Positions 43,258-53,482 are shown, counted from the first letter of the stretch. The stretch is DNA of 64,000 nt from Clavaria fumosa (GCA_951802425.1 OX637795.1:620001-684000), one strand, 5' to 3'. Notes: generated by a model from the letters alone, not told the origin. Program-made: numbers and translations.

Positions 43258-44772
43258 TCAAAAGGTTTCCTCCTCCTCCTCCTCCTCATCATCATCATCA
43301 TCATCAAACTCTTCATCATCTACCAGTAAGTATTTCTCCAAAATAGATTGTGCATACTTGTCCATAAACTGGTGGTCAGTGAGCTCCTCATCTTGATGGG
43401 ATGTGAATGAAAGAGACACATCAGGTATAAGGGCCAGTTTCCCAGTTGTGATGCACTTGCGGAGTCGAGGCTGCAATTGGTTAAAGTACCCAGGATTGAA
43501 ATAGTCAATGGGCATCCCCAGTGAAAGTGCAGGGAACTCTGTTGCCTTCTGGACCTCGGGGACTACTCGCACACGCTCATGCCATTTTCTCTTCGGGTCC
43601 AAACGAGCTTCCTCCTCCCTTTTCTTGTCGAGGAGTCGGATCCACACCTCAAATTCGGGAGAGTGCTCAGGCCGCTTCCTGATATGATATTCCTTGGAGC
43701 TTCTCACTTGTGGCTCTGTTGAACTAGGCTCGTCATCCGAAGTGGCCTTGGGATCTATGAGATCCTGGTACCGCTTAGGATATCCATTTGCCCTAAGAAA
43801 TTCAAGGCGGGCAGAGGCAAGCTGACAAAGGTTATTGGTAAAGAACAACTCTGGAGGAAAAAGAAATTACTCAAATACGGCCTTGATACTGAGGCCGCAT
43901 CTCTTCAACAATCTTGACTCTTCCCGGCTCTCGTTCTTCTTTTTGATACCATTTGTACATGTAATGATGCACAAAATGATCATAGAACCGAGTCAAAAGG
44001 TTGAGATCCTTCGCATAAATTGTGTTTGGGCTCATGTGTGCAAAGGCATGTGAGACGAGCGCTTGTTTGAAGGTATCGAGGGCAATTACACGGCACGCCG
44101 CATTGTACAGCGCATAGGGTGTCTGCTGAAGATCCGGGCACCAGCATATCAAGCCAAAACGGGCAAGACAATTCTGGATGTAGTCGATAATGTGTTCCTC
44201 AACCTGCCGAATCTGAGTGGCAATCTGCCCGCTATTTGTGCTCGCAGCAGCCCTGCCCACCTTCACAAGGGATGGTGCGATGAGCAATGGTCCCTGCTGT
44301 GTTGTGAGAATAGACTCTTCAGTGGTGAAGTGGCTTGCAAACTGCACGAGGACTTCATTGGGAGGGTTTCCTGGAACTTGCTTTGGGTCGAGTAGTCCCC
44401 ATAGTAGCCGTATGTGGAGATGTATAGCTCTCTACAATGTCTTAATGAGCACCTCTGAGCAACAATCAAACTAATGAGATCACGCACCTGCAGCCCTCCA
44501 ATATCAGAGGGGATCTCAGATTCTAACAACCTATGGATATGAGATGACGGTTTCATAACCGCCTTGGCTCTCTTCGCAGATGTGTTTCTATGTTTTTTTC
44601 TTGTCTGGCCCGAAGGAAGGCTGTCAGCTGGTCTGCTGGCAGCCTGACGCTTGGGCGGGCGGCGGTTTCGTGTTGGGACAGGGCATGGATGTTGGCGCTG
44701 CAGTGTTGGGCCGCTGCTTAGGTTTTGTGCTGGAAGGTGAGTGTCTTCTTCCATGGGCGCATCGTTGATGTT
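43258..44772 (-). pseudogene. Gene carried by the CACTA-like transposon, 3' part
   Basis: Minus-strand coding continues from the 5' exon at 54251-54566 across G3: NINDAPMEEDTHLPAQ, a basic segment (GQTRKKHRNTSAKRAK), then VRDLISLIVAQR. A one-base shift near 44370 leads to VQFASHFTTEESILTTQQGP and YALYNAACRVIALDTFKQAL, HFVHHYMYKWYQKEEREPGR. A last exon follows from about 43856 (LEFLRANGYPKRYQDLIDPK, MPIDYFNPGYFNQLQPRLRK), ending in an Asp/Glu run encoded by GAT/GAG microsatellites. It resembles conserved hypothetical proteins that are abundant in agaricomycetes as far as I recall; no function is known to me. Broken by G3 and at least one frameshift. Confidence 0.6.
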
Positions 44773-45500
44773 TGTCACGGTCCTAACAAGGTTAGCGGTG
44801 AAGGGGTTAGCGGAGCGGAGTGGAGATATTCTATCGGAGTCCGGTCGGAGTCCAATATCGGAGGAACGGAGAAGTAAACACGAGGAAGAGAGAGACTTAT
44901 GGGACTGCGGCCTCAACGTATGTGTTGTGCCACCGCGTATATACGTGTCCCTATTTATCAAACAAGAACAATACCTAAGGGAGGATCAGAACACAAGTCA
45001 AAAACTCCGAAGTTGATCGGAGTCCGTCGGAGTTGGTCGGAGTTGATCGGATGACGTGGAGAACGTCGAGGACAATGAGGACGAAAGCTCAGAGATGTTT
45101 TTAGGATCAAGAGATGTTAATATTCGAACTGAGGAGCAGGGAGATACAGGTGGAAACTTATACTGCAAGGACAGAGTATAGGAGTAATGTGAAACAATGT
45201 ACTTATCAAATTACTAGGAGAGTTTCACCACTTGTGCCTGTGCAATTTTCTTGGAACAAAGAAACAACAACAAAAGTGACTCCCATGGGTCAAGGGTATC
45301 CTCTCAGTAGTGAACAGAATGAGGGGATGGAGGGAGAAGGTTCTAGAACGAAGTCCGAATGGTCTGAAGGTTGGCGGAGTAAAGTCCGATGAAGATGCGG
45401 AGCGGGGCGTACGGAGTTACAGCAGAGCGGATCGGAGTTGGTACGGAGCTCGGAGTCCGGGGCGGGGATAGTGCTTATGCAAGCGGATGGGGTCGTAACA
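44773..45500 (-). repeat. G3 3' LTR
   Basis: 728 bp, TGTTACGACC...CCGTGACA on the minus strand. A few substitutions and a 5-bp block (GTGGA near 44820) distinguish it from the other LTR. Dense in CGGAG. Confidence 0.93.
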
Positions 45501-45513
45501 GTATCCCCCTCTT
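45501..45513 (-). promoter_or_regulatory. G3 polypurine tract
   Basis: AAGAGGGGGATAC on the minus strand, overlapping the stop codon of the preceding ORF and abutting the 3' LTR. Confidence 0.75.
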
Positions 45514-46030
45514 AGGGTCGAACCCCTGAGACCCTGTGGCCAAAGTCCGCGTGAACACGTGGCTCCCATATCAAGTTAGCACCTGTCGGGCTTGTGACAG
45601 CAAAACCCCTTTGGTGTGCAAGGGTAGAGCGAAGGGTCTGTTCAGTTTCTAACGCTAGTCGATAGTCCTGGCGGACTTGTCTCTCGATATACAGGGAATA
45701 CTCCTGTAGTAGTCGAAGTGTCTGGTAATAAGTCTGGGGATTGGCTCGGAGTAGTCGGTCCTTTATCCAAGTCCTTGTATACCTTTGGTAATACTCGAAC
45801 CGATAGAGGTTCTGCTCAATCGATGGGTGGCTGGTGAAACTCTCGGGAGGGATGACTTGCGACCTTAAAGGTGGGAAGACGAATCCTTCCAGTGCGAAGT
45901 TCTCAGCAGCGACGTTTGCTGTCAGACTTAGTTGAGGTCTCTCAAGTAAGTGTATAGACGAAAAGATCGAAGCTAGGGTACATGTGGGCTGGTCCCAGGT
46001 CTTATATACTCTAGCTATGGGCTGTACATG
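45512..46030 (-). CDS. G3 post-pol ORF, function unknown
   Basis: An open minus-strand frame of about 170 codons with no ATG. It reads QPIARVYKTWDQPTCTLASI, then ENFALEGFVFPPLRSQVIPP, LYRFEYYQRYTRTWIKDRLL and YSLYIERQVRQDYRLALETE, ending VSGVRP at the polypurine tract. It is strongly helical, rich in Tyr and Arg, with no membrane segment. A TATATAAG word lies inside the open part near 46005, so the true start may be downstream of it or in an upstream exon. G1 has an ORF in the same position with no obvious sequence similarity. Confidence 0.5.
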   Translation of the reverse strand, partial: HVQPIARVYKTWDQPTCTLASIFSSIHLLERPQLSLTANVAAENFALEGFVFPPLRSQVIPPESFTSHPSIEQNLYRFEYYQRYTRTWIKDRLLRANPQTYYQTLRLLQEYSLYIERQVRQDYRLALETEQTLRSTLAHQRGFAVTSPTGANLIWEPRVHADFGHRVSGVRP

Positions 46031-46039
46031 ATGTATGAG

Positions 46040-46455
46040 TCATTGATTAAATATCGGAATCTGATAGATGATCAGGAAAGCTGCGCGCTTGCACTGGAAT
46101 GATGAGTCCGAGCAGTGTCGATCTTTGTTGGGATCCTTGTGATGATGATGTCATCTGTGATCAGATAGGGTCCCCGCTTCGATGCATTACATCATGTCGG
46201 CTGCATCTGATCTTGTTGGGGATATGATCGGAGGGTTAGCCGATCTGTGATCGAGCTGTTCTGAGTCATGATCACTTGATCGATCGGTGTGATGCAGTGA
46301 TCGAGTGAAACTGATCTTTGATCAGAGATCTTCTCAGGGGTGATCGTGTCTGGTGGATAGGGGTCTGCCCAATCGAGGTCGAGATCAGTCTGTGGCGGTT
46401 ATTGGATAAAAGGACGGTCTTCCTCCTTTCGCCGTCCCTTCAGAGTCTGCCTGCT
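46040..46455. promoter_or_regulatory. Divergent spacer with clustered TGATC words
   Basis: This spacer lies between the minus-strand post-pol ORF and the plus-strand knuckle ORF. About 14 TGATC/GATCA words fall in 46060-46345, several overlapping (ATGATCACTTGATCGATCGG). It is non-coding on both strands and a plausible bidirectional promoter of the accessory genes; function is inferred. Confidence 0.45.
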
Positions 46456-46755
46456 ATGTGCTTCCAAGGCCACCACCTTGTCGAGTTCTTCCACAGCTCC
46501 TCCCTCTTCGCTCCTCGTACTGGAATCAAGCTCTCTTGCGATACCTTCCACTGGTGGGTTCAACTCGTCCCTGCCGATGCGGACCTCTACTGGGTCCTCG
46601 ACCGATGCTTCGCCTGTGGGGATCCCTCCCACCTTGTCAAGGATTGCTCCTTGACCCAAGGTCCTTACCGACGTATCTGTGACCTTCTCGAGGACCCTCA
46701 TGGTGAGTTAGCCGAGCTGCTTCTCTCTGTCTCCAGTAAGTCTGATTCTTTATAG
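46456..46755 (+). CDS. G3 antisense ORF with a CCHC zinc knuckle
   Basis: ATG 46456 gives 99 residues: MCFQGHHLVEFFHSSS, then LSCDTFHWWVQLVPADADLY and the knuckle CFACGDPSHLVKDC near residues 55-68, then ICDLLEDPHGELAELLLSVS. A donor-like GTAAGT at 46736 suggests splicing to the proline-rich frame downstream. Knuckles of this spacing occur in Gag and other RNA/DNA-binding proteins, but this one is on the strand opposite to the element's own gag. Function unknown. Confidence 0.5.
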   Translation: MCFQGHHLVEFFHSSSLFAPRTGIKLSCDTFHWWVQLVPADADLYWVLDRCFACGDPSHLVKDCSLTQGPYRRICDLLEDPHGELAELLLSVSSKSDSL

Positions 46756-46858
46756 ATTGGGACTGGGCTCCTCCCCGCCCTCCCTCGCCAACTGTTTGGG
46801 CCACCACCCCTTGGGGTGACCAAGGTACTTGGTACCAAGGTGGGCAGGATTGGGCTGA

Positions 46859-47242
46859 GATTGGTTCTGGTCCTGTACATCCGGCTTACCGTCCCCAGGT
46901 CCAGATCCCCAACCTCTGGATACCCCGTTGGTGGCGCCTCCTCCGTCGCCCTCCCTTCCTACCGTTGACCTCCCCCCCGCCTATTCCCCCCTCCCGTCTC
47001 CTACTCTGGACGACGGAGGTTCTCTCGGCGCTGTGCGAGATCTGCGAGAGGCTGCCCTGGAGGCAGGAATCTGGGATGGTCAGTTTGCCTCCCATCCCTT
47101 GAGGGTAGCTCTCGGGTTCGTGGGTGAGTCTGATTTCTCAGACTCTTCAGATGAGTCGTGGGAAGAGGAGTCTTGGGGGTCTGAGTACGGCACCTCGGGC
47201 TCCTCCCTTGATGAAGAGGGGTCTTGGCTTTCTTTCGTGTAG
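46859..47242 (+). CDS. G3 antisense proline-rich and acidic ORF (likely 3' exon of the knuckle gene)
   Basis: A plus-strand frame reads SPGPDPQPLDTPLVAPPPSP, then PSPTLDDGGSLGAVRDLREA and a serine/acidic tail (SDFSDSSDESWEEESWGSEY), stopping at 47242. It has no ATG of its own. An AG acceptor around 46897-46903 (CCCCAGGTCCAG) could join it to the donor at 46736. The intron would be about 160 bp, longer than others here, so the join is uncertain. Confidence 0.4.
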   Translation, partial: DWFWSCTSGLPSPGPDPQPLDTPLVAPPPSPSLPTVDLPPAYSPLPSPTLDDGGSLGAVRDLREAALEAGIWDGQFASHPLRVALGFVGESDFSDSSDESWEEESWGSEYGTSGSSLDEEGSWLSFV

Positions 47243-47527
47243 ATAAGTATTGTACTTATCTTGCGATAAAATATATAGTTGGGGTTTAGCCCCTTGTTCG
47301 CCTGATTTGCATGGTGTTCCTTAAGTTAAAGGATTGAAATTTGCTGGCCTGGTAGTACGGACGACGCTTTCATGACAGCACCGGAGTTTCGCGGCGCTTC
47401 GATCGGAGTCCGAAATTTTTTTGGGGGTTAAAACGATTGTGTGCGTCGCACTCCGCTTTTCTCTTCCTTAATTCATCACTCCCACCACTCGCCCCTAAAA
47501 CGGGCAATTCCTTTCAAAAAACTTATC

Positions 47528-48517
47528 ATGTCCAACACGCAATCGACGCCCGGAGCCGGGCCCAGTCGCCCCTCCCGCCCTCGCCCACGACCCGTCGTTG
47601 CCGCCCCCATGCAACCTCGCGCGGTGGACGAGGACCCCAAGATCGCTGCCCTCACGAAGAAAATTAACGTGTTGAGGGAGAAAAGGGCGAGGGAGGAGGA
47701 GGAGCGACGGAGGCGGGAGGAGGAGGAGCGGAAAGCGAGGGAGGCAGCGGATAGGGTGCGGCAGGAGGAGCTGGAGAGGGCGAAGGCGGTGGAGGCGAAG
47801 CGGAGGGCGGCGGAGGTGGCGTGGGAGCAAGGGGTGGGGAGGAAGCGGTCTCCGACACCGGAGACGGAGGCGGATCGTGCGGAGTGCGCGCGATGCCATA
47901 GGTTGGGGGTGGCCTGTGTGTGGCCGAGTGGGGGGCGGGGGACGGCCTGCAACGCCTGTGCGGGGGCGAAGCAGAAGTGCGGAGGAGGAGAGGCGGAGAG
48001 GCCGGAGCGGAAAAAGGCGAAGGGGACGCGGACCAAGTGGTCCGCGGAGTCGGAGGAGGATAGGGCGGAGATGTGGGTGCCGCGGGGTTGGCAGATGGAG
48101 GAGGAGGTTAAAAATTTGATGCAGGCCACGCATAGCGTGGTCCTGAGGGGGGTGTTTGCGATGGAGGAGTGGAGGGCGGAGGCCGCAGCGGAGGATCGGA
48201 AGATTCTCCGCGGGATTTTGGAGAAGTGGGGGAAGAGGATGGAGGTGGCGGAGAAGGCGGAGGCAGCGGAGGAGGTGAGGAAGGAGAAGGCAGAGGTTCT
48301 GAGGGTGGAGGCGGAGGAAGCGGAGGCGGAGGACATGGTGGTGGAGGTGACGGGGAAGGAGAAGGAGAAGGGAAAGGCGAAGGAGGTGGGGTCGGAGAAA
48401 GAGGCGGAGGAAGAGGCGGAGGCGGAGGCGGAGGCAGGAGAAGTGGGAGCGGAGTCCGGGCTTAAGGAGCCCGAAGGAATTTTGCAGGCGTCGCCCGGCT
48501 CGCCCCCCTCCGCCTAA
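47528..48517 (+). CDS. G3 antisense gene: coiled-coil protein with Zn(II)2Cys6-type cluster
   Basis: 329 residues, single exon, ATG 47528. A Pro/Arg head is followed by a long charged coiled coil at about 45-100 (EKRAREEEERRRREEEERKA). The cluster is C120-x2-C-x6-C-x10-C-x2-C-x6-C151, binuclear-zinc spacing with basic residues around it. A helical middle (EEWRAEAAAEDRKILRGILE) and a Glu/Ala/Gly-rich acidic C-terminus follow. It is convergent with pol and lies towards the 3' LTR, as in G2; the order coiled coil, cluster, acidic tail is the same. Zn(II)2Cys6 domains bind CGG triplets in fungal regulators such as Gal4, and this element is packed with CGGAG. The acidic repeats make the tail length unreliable. 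Confidence 0.7.
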   Translation: MSNTQSTPGAGPSRPSRPRPRPVVAAPMQPRAVDEDPKIAALTKKINVLREKRAREEEERRRREEEERKAREAADRVRQEELERAKAVEAKRRAAEVAWEQGVGRKRSPTPETEADRAECARCHRLGVACVWPSGGRGTACNACAGAKQKCGGGEAERPERKKAKGTRTKWSAESEEDRAEMWVPRGWQMEEEVKNLMQATHSVVLRGVFAMEEWRAEAAAEDRKILRGILEKWGKRMEVAEKAEAAEEVRKEKAEVLRVEAEEAEAEDMVVEVTGKEKEKGKAKEVGSEKEAEEEAEAEAEAGEVGAESGLKEPEGILQASPGSPPSA

Positions 48518-48980
48518 AAAATAAAATTTTTATATACTTGTATTTATTGTTTCTTTTTCCTTTTTTATAAATTTTTTGTTTTTTATCTTTGAACTCGAGT
48601 GAAAAGTAAGCAGAGTGAAAGGAAAATAAAGTAAGACAACACGGAGAAGACGAAGAGAGGTTCGGAGTCGGACTTGGGAGAAAAAATCAAAGGTTCGGAG
48701 TTTACGGAGAAAAGGAATAAGAAGAAAGGAGGTTTTTTAGAGTTTTCGGAGTTTTCGGAGACAGGAACAGAGAGAGAGACGGAGAGACGGAGAGACAGAA
48801 ATACGGTTTTTTTTTTTTTTTTGGGTTTTGGAGAAGACGGAGAAGCGAGAGATGGAGTAGTATAGAACAGAAAATGTACGTAAGTAGAAGCATAAGAGAG
48901 ATTTCGGGGTATCGGAGTGAACGGAGAAAAGAGACGGAATTGGATTGAATGGAAAATGTACGTAAATAGAAGCATCGTTT
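48518..48980. repeat. CGGAG-rich spacer between the antisense gene and pol
   Basis: Purine-rich non-coding stretch with about a dozen CGGAG words and a partly duplicated block (GAAAATGTACGTAAGTAGAAGCAT near 48867 and 48950). An AAAATAAAATTTTTATATA stretch just after the antisense stop looks like its 3' end. The pol frame reads into this as low-complexity sequence. Confidence 0.6.
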
Positions 48981-51900
48981 GTCCGCCACACCCTGATAGC
49001 GACTCTGCGCTTTGGCGATTTGGTTATGGAGTTCTTGGTGCAGCTGATCCAAGTCTACAGCAAGCTCTTGGGCACGGATCGAAGTTACTTCGCATTCAGG
49101 AAATACCGAGATATTCGGATGATAACCCTTGTTCGCGAAGAACAGAGAAACCCCAGTGGTGGCGCTCGGGGCATTGTTGTAGGCAAACTCGGCAAGGGGT
49201 AGAAGCTGCGACCAGTTGTCCTGCTGGTAATTGCAGTAACAATGGAGGTATTGTTCCAACGTCTGGTTAGTCCGCTCCGTCTGTCCGTCGCCCTCCGGAT
49301 GATATCCGGAGGTGAAGTGTAAAGTCATGTCCAGGACTTTACCCAACGAGCGAAAAAAACGGGAAACGAACTCGGAGCCGCGATCGGAGGTGACATGCGA
49401 TGGAACTCCATGTTTCGAGAAGACGTAGAATACGAATAGACGGGCCAACTCCGCGGAGTTCACTTCATCGGTCGTCGGGATGAAGATTCCCTGCTTCGTA
49501 AACCTATCAACAACCACCAATATTGCGGTAAAACCGGAGCTCTCAGGGAGTTGCTCGATGAAATCCATCGAAATGGAATTCCACGGTTTCTCGGGTATGG
49601 GTAGCTGCTTGAGCGTTCCATATGGCTTATGCCGAGGGGCTTTCGCCCTACCACAAGTTGTGCAAGACTTGCAAAAGTCCGATACGAATCCTCGGAGTTT
49701 CGGCCAGGTATAATCCCTGAAGACCAAGGCCGTAGTCTTGGTCCGACCGGAATGTCCAGCGAGCGGGTGATCATGTCTTGCGCGTAAAACGCAGAGTCGG
49801 AGGTCATTGACGTCCGGTACATAAATCCGTCTGCGCTCGCGGAGAAGTCCGTCGTCGTCCATGGACCACTTAGGGTCCGCGGAGTTCGAGCGGAGGTCTT
49901 CTAGGATCGGGACGATCACAGGATCGAGCAAGAGTCCAGACCAGATGTCCTCTCGGAGTTGATGATCGTCAATCACAAACGACGCACGGAGTGCGGGTAC
50001 GTAAAGCGACGAAGCTCGGAGAGACAATATCAATTGTTCGCTGGAGAACATTGGCCGGAGGTTTTGCGGATTGACGCGGGCATAGTCGCTATCCCCCTCT
50101 TTGGGATAGATGTCCCAACGTCTAGTCAACGCATCGGGTTTCATTCCGAGGCGCCCGGGGCGGAATCGGATCACAAAATTGAACTGGGAAAGGAACTCCG
50201 ACCACCTGGCTTGACGCCGGGTGAGCAGGCGGACCGTGGAGAAGTACTCTAGGTTCTTGTGGTCGGTAACAACGTCGACCGGAATTCCAGAACCTTCAAG
50301 ATAGTGCCTCCAAGCGGTAAACACCTCAAATATAGCGAGAAGTTCCTTATCGTGGGTGTCATAGTTCAGTTCGGAGACGCCTAGGGTGCGGGAATGAAAA
50401 GCGATAGGGTGGACTTCACCGTCGGAGGCGACCGTAGAAAGTATCGCGGCGACAGCGTAGTCCGAGGCGTCCGTTTCAACTATCAGCGGAGCTCCAGGTA
50501 TGAAGTGCGAGAGGATCAGAGCCGTGGAGAACGTGGTTTTTAGATAGTCAAACGCGGACTGGCAATCGTCGGACCACTGCCACTCGATGTTTTTATGCGT
50601 CAAGCGGTTCATCGGAGCGACAATCTCGGAATAGCCGTGGACGAAGCGGCGGTAGAAATTGGCGAACCCGAGGAAGGACTGGACATCCTTGACCTTCCGC
50701 GGAGTCAGCCAATCCTGTATAGTTTTCACTTTAGCCGTGTCCATAGAAAGTCCGGACGGAGATAAAACAAATCCGAGATACTCCATGGTTTCAGCGTGAA
50801 ATTCACACTTAGCCGGGTTCAGGAAGAGACCGTGCTCCCGGAGCCTTCGGAGTACCTCTCGGACGTGCTCAACATGTTGTTTCGGATCCTCGGAGTAAAT
50901 TAGGATGTTGTCGAGGTAGACGACCATGAATGTGTCGAGAAGGTCGGAGAATATGTCGTTCATAAAGTGCTGGAATGTGGCGGGCGCGTTTGTGAGCCCG
51001 AAAGGCATCACACACCATTCAAAGGATCCGTATCGGGTGCGGAATGCGGTCTTCCATTCGTCACCCTCAGTGATACGGACCAGGTGATATGCGTGTCGGA
51101 GGTCGAGTTTTGTATAGATTCGGGCTTTTCCTGGAACATCGAGAAGATCTTTAGTCAGCGGGAGCGGATAATGGTCTTTTTTGGTCAATTTATTGAGACC
51201 ACGGAAATCAACGCATAATCGGAGCGTTCCGTTCTTCTTCCGGACAAAGAGCACAGGTGCTCCGTGCGGAGAACGGCTTGGACGGATAAATCTGATGCGG
51301 AGGTGCTCGTCCAAAAACTCGCAGAGTTCGCTGAGTTCGGACTGCGACAGAGAGTAGACCGCACCTGGCGGAGGGGATTGGCCATCCAGCAGGTTGATCT
51401 TTAAATCATACGGTCGATGCGGAGCAAGGGTATCTGCCTTCTTTTTACTGAAGACATCTGGGAAGTCCCTGTACTCCTCTGGAACGGAGAGGAGGTCCTG
51501 GGGGGTGGTGTCGGGGACGTTGAACGAAGCGGAGGCTGCGCACGCGGACTCGCTCGACAACGTCATGCCAAAGACTTGGGACCCGCGAAGTCCACAAGCC
51601 GTGACGAATGCGGCAGCATTCACAAAAGAAACTTTGGGTGTCTCCTGGAGAGACGGAGTAGACGGAAAGGTCAGAGACTGGGTCAAAGACGGAGACAGAG
51701 GCAGAGATGGAGACAGAGTCTGGGTCTGGTTCAGAGTCGCTGCAGATGACATTTGGACCAGAGCACACGGAGCGGAGACAGACAGAGGGACAGAGGTGGA
51801 CAGAGGGACAGAGTGGAGAGTGCTGGCCGGTGCACCCTCTGGATCAGATTTCGGAGTTTTCTCCTCTTTCGTAGATGGTCTGGGCTTTATCTGGCCAGTA

Positions 51901-52310
51901 ATCCAGTCAACCAGCAGGTTGTTTTGGAACAGCCAATTCATTCCCAAGATCACATCACTAGAGGGATCAAGATCGGTAACTACACACAAGACGTCGGTCG
52001 GATCCATGGCGGAGAGCCGAATGGATAACCAGACCGCTTCGGTAACCCATACGGAGGTGGTCCCGTTAATAAAAACGACCTCCTGAGGGGTCACCGGAGT
52101 TTTCAGAAGACGGAAGCAAGAAGCAAATTTGGCGTCAATGAAACAAAGTTCAGCGCCGGAGTCTATCATAGCTTTGAACGGAGACGAAATAGAAGGAGAG
52201 GAGGCAAGAAGGGAAAGAGAACGATGAAAGGAAAGGGTATCGAGTATCGGTTCCATACGATCGGAGTCGGAGCAGCCGGAGAGTCGTACTATGCTCTCTG
52301 GGCTGCTCAA
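48981..52310 (-). pseudogene. G3 pol: protease, reverse transcriptase, RNase H, integrase; C-terminus missing
   Basis: Protease MIDSGAELCFID near the start; reverse transcriptase with RKKNGTLRLCVDFRGLN, FGLTNAPATFQ and YLDNILIYS; RNase H with ETDASDYAVAAIL and DKELLAI; integrase with zinc motif CKSCTTCGRAK, core SMDFIEQLP, TSDRGSEFVS and EGDGQTERTNQ. After SRYQGVADKR (near 48981) the frame leaves recognisable sequence; the usual chromodomain/C-terminal part is absent. The catalytic pair reads DN instead of DD, at a CpG. The frame is otherwise open over about 1,100 codons, so inactivation looks recent or the Asn matters functionally. Confidence 0.88.
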
Positions 52311-53482
52311 TCTTTTTTTGGCACAGAGTCATCTCCCTCGGAGGTGATTCGTGCAGCGCTGGCACTGGCCCGCAAGGTCCGCTTACGACACTCGTTGGCT
52401 TTGTGGCCCGCTATTCCACAGAAGAGGCACAGATTATTATCGAAACGCCGTTGGTGTTCCTCTGGAGTCAGTTTTCCATCCTGACCCAGATGGGCCTTCT
52501 TTGTGTCGCTGGAGCTACCGGAGTTAGCGGAGCCCTCAGTGACCTTTGGAACGGAGTTCCCAGAAGTCGAACCGGAGTTCACCGGACGCTTATCCGAGGG
52601 TTTCTCGGACTTGGTATTAGCGCCGGAAGTGCTCGGGGACTTGGGAATATCCGAAGTCTCCTTTTTTATGGTGTTGTTAGGCATCGGAGCTTTAACGGAG
52701 TCCCGAGAGATCTCCTGCTGACGAGCCCAATAACGGCCATCGATCGCACTGGCTTGCTCGCGGAGTCCGCGGAGCGTGTCCACGCGGTTAACGCGGGCCA
52801 GTTCGTCTTTGATGCGGCTAGCAAGTCCTTTGTAGAACTGCCACTGCAACGCGTACTCGTCCCAATGGACAATGGACGCGAATCTGTTGAACGAAATGGT
52901 ATATTTCGTCAACTTCTGGTCCTCGCGCATCCGGAGGCGTTCGAGTTCGAACTCCGCCTCGCGGATTGCGTCGTAAGGACCAAAGTTCTCTGTAAGTTGA
53001 GCAACAAACATCTTATAGTTCGAAAGAACCGGATGGTCTTCACCATCCAGGATCATTGGTTCGAACCATTCCAAGGCGAAGCCTCGGAGAAAGGAAAGGA
53101 CATAGCATACCTTATGAGAATCGGACTTGAACGCTCTTGGGCGATCAAGGAAGTTTAACTGGCATTGGACCAAGAAGCTTTTCAACTTCTTAGCATCCGA
53201 GCCATCGAATGTGTCGGGGTCGCGTGGTTTTACCGTATCCGGGCGCTTGTTGGCGTTGATAATTTGCTGAAGAAGGCGTGCCGGAGTTGGTTCGCGCTCT
53301 GCTCGAGGTGTCAGAGGTTCATTTAGCTCGTCGTCGTCGTCAGTGACTGCGGGATCTGACTCTTCGTCGTGGTCTGGAGGTCCGGACACACTCGGAGTCG
53401 GAGTATTGTCGGCTGGTTCTGGAATGTCGACGTCGTCGGCAACAGGAGGTGGAGGTCGAGCACCGGAACGTGTAGTAGGCAT
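52307..53482 (-). CDS. G3 Gag protein
   Basis: 391 residues from ATG 53482 (MPTTRSGARPPPP). The capsid region includes LKSFLVQCQLNFLDRPRAFK, FEPMILDG and LTKYTISFNRFASIVHWDEY, as in agaricomycete gypsy Gag. One knuckle, CLFCGIAGHKANEC, lies near residue 350. The end VPKKD-stop overlaps the start of pol in the -1 frame. Open throughout. Confidence 0.88.
   Translation of the reverse strand: MPTTRSGARPPPPVADDVDIPEPADNTPTPSVSGPPDHDEESDPAVTDDDDELNEPLTPRAEREPTPARLLQQIINANKRPDTVKPRDPDTFDGSDAKKLKSFLVQCQLNFLDRPRAFKSDSHKVCYVLSFLRGFALEWFEPMILDGEDHPVLSNYKMFVAQLTENFGPYDAIREAEFELERLRMREDQKLTKYTISFNRFASIVHWDEYALQWQFYKGLASRIKDELARVNRVDTLRGLREQASAIDGRYWARQQEISRDSVKAPMPNNTIKKETSDIPKSPSTSGANTKSEKPSDKRPVNSGSTSGNSVPKVTEGSANSGSSSDTKKAHLGQDGKLTPEEHQRRFDNNLCLFCGIAGHKANECRKRTLRASASAARITSEGDDSVPKKD
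52313..52319 (-). promoter_or_regulatory. Candidate -1 ribosomal frameshift site between G3 gag and pol
   Basis: Minus strand A AAA AAA G in gag phase (CCA AAA AAA GAT TGA); the TGA follows at once and the pol frame lies at -1. This fits the X XXY YYZ rule. I did not define a downstream structure. Confidence 0.55.

Noticed and set aside
47476..48336. Long minus-strand frame opposite the G3 Zn2Cys6 gene
   Set aside because: Ser/Ala/Pro-rich shadow of the GC-rich GAG/GCG codons of the plus-strand gene. The plus frame has the cysteine cluster and coiled coil.
48583..48975. Minus-strand continuation of G3 pol into a Ser/Phe/Lys-rich tail
   Set aside because: Low-complexity translation of CGGAG-rich and poly-purine spacer; it has no similarity to integrase C-termini.
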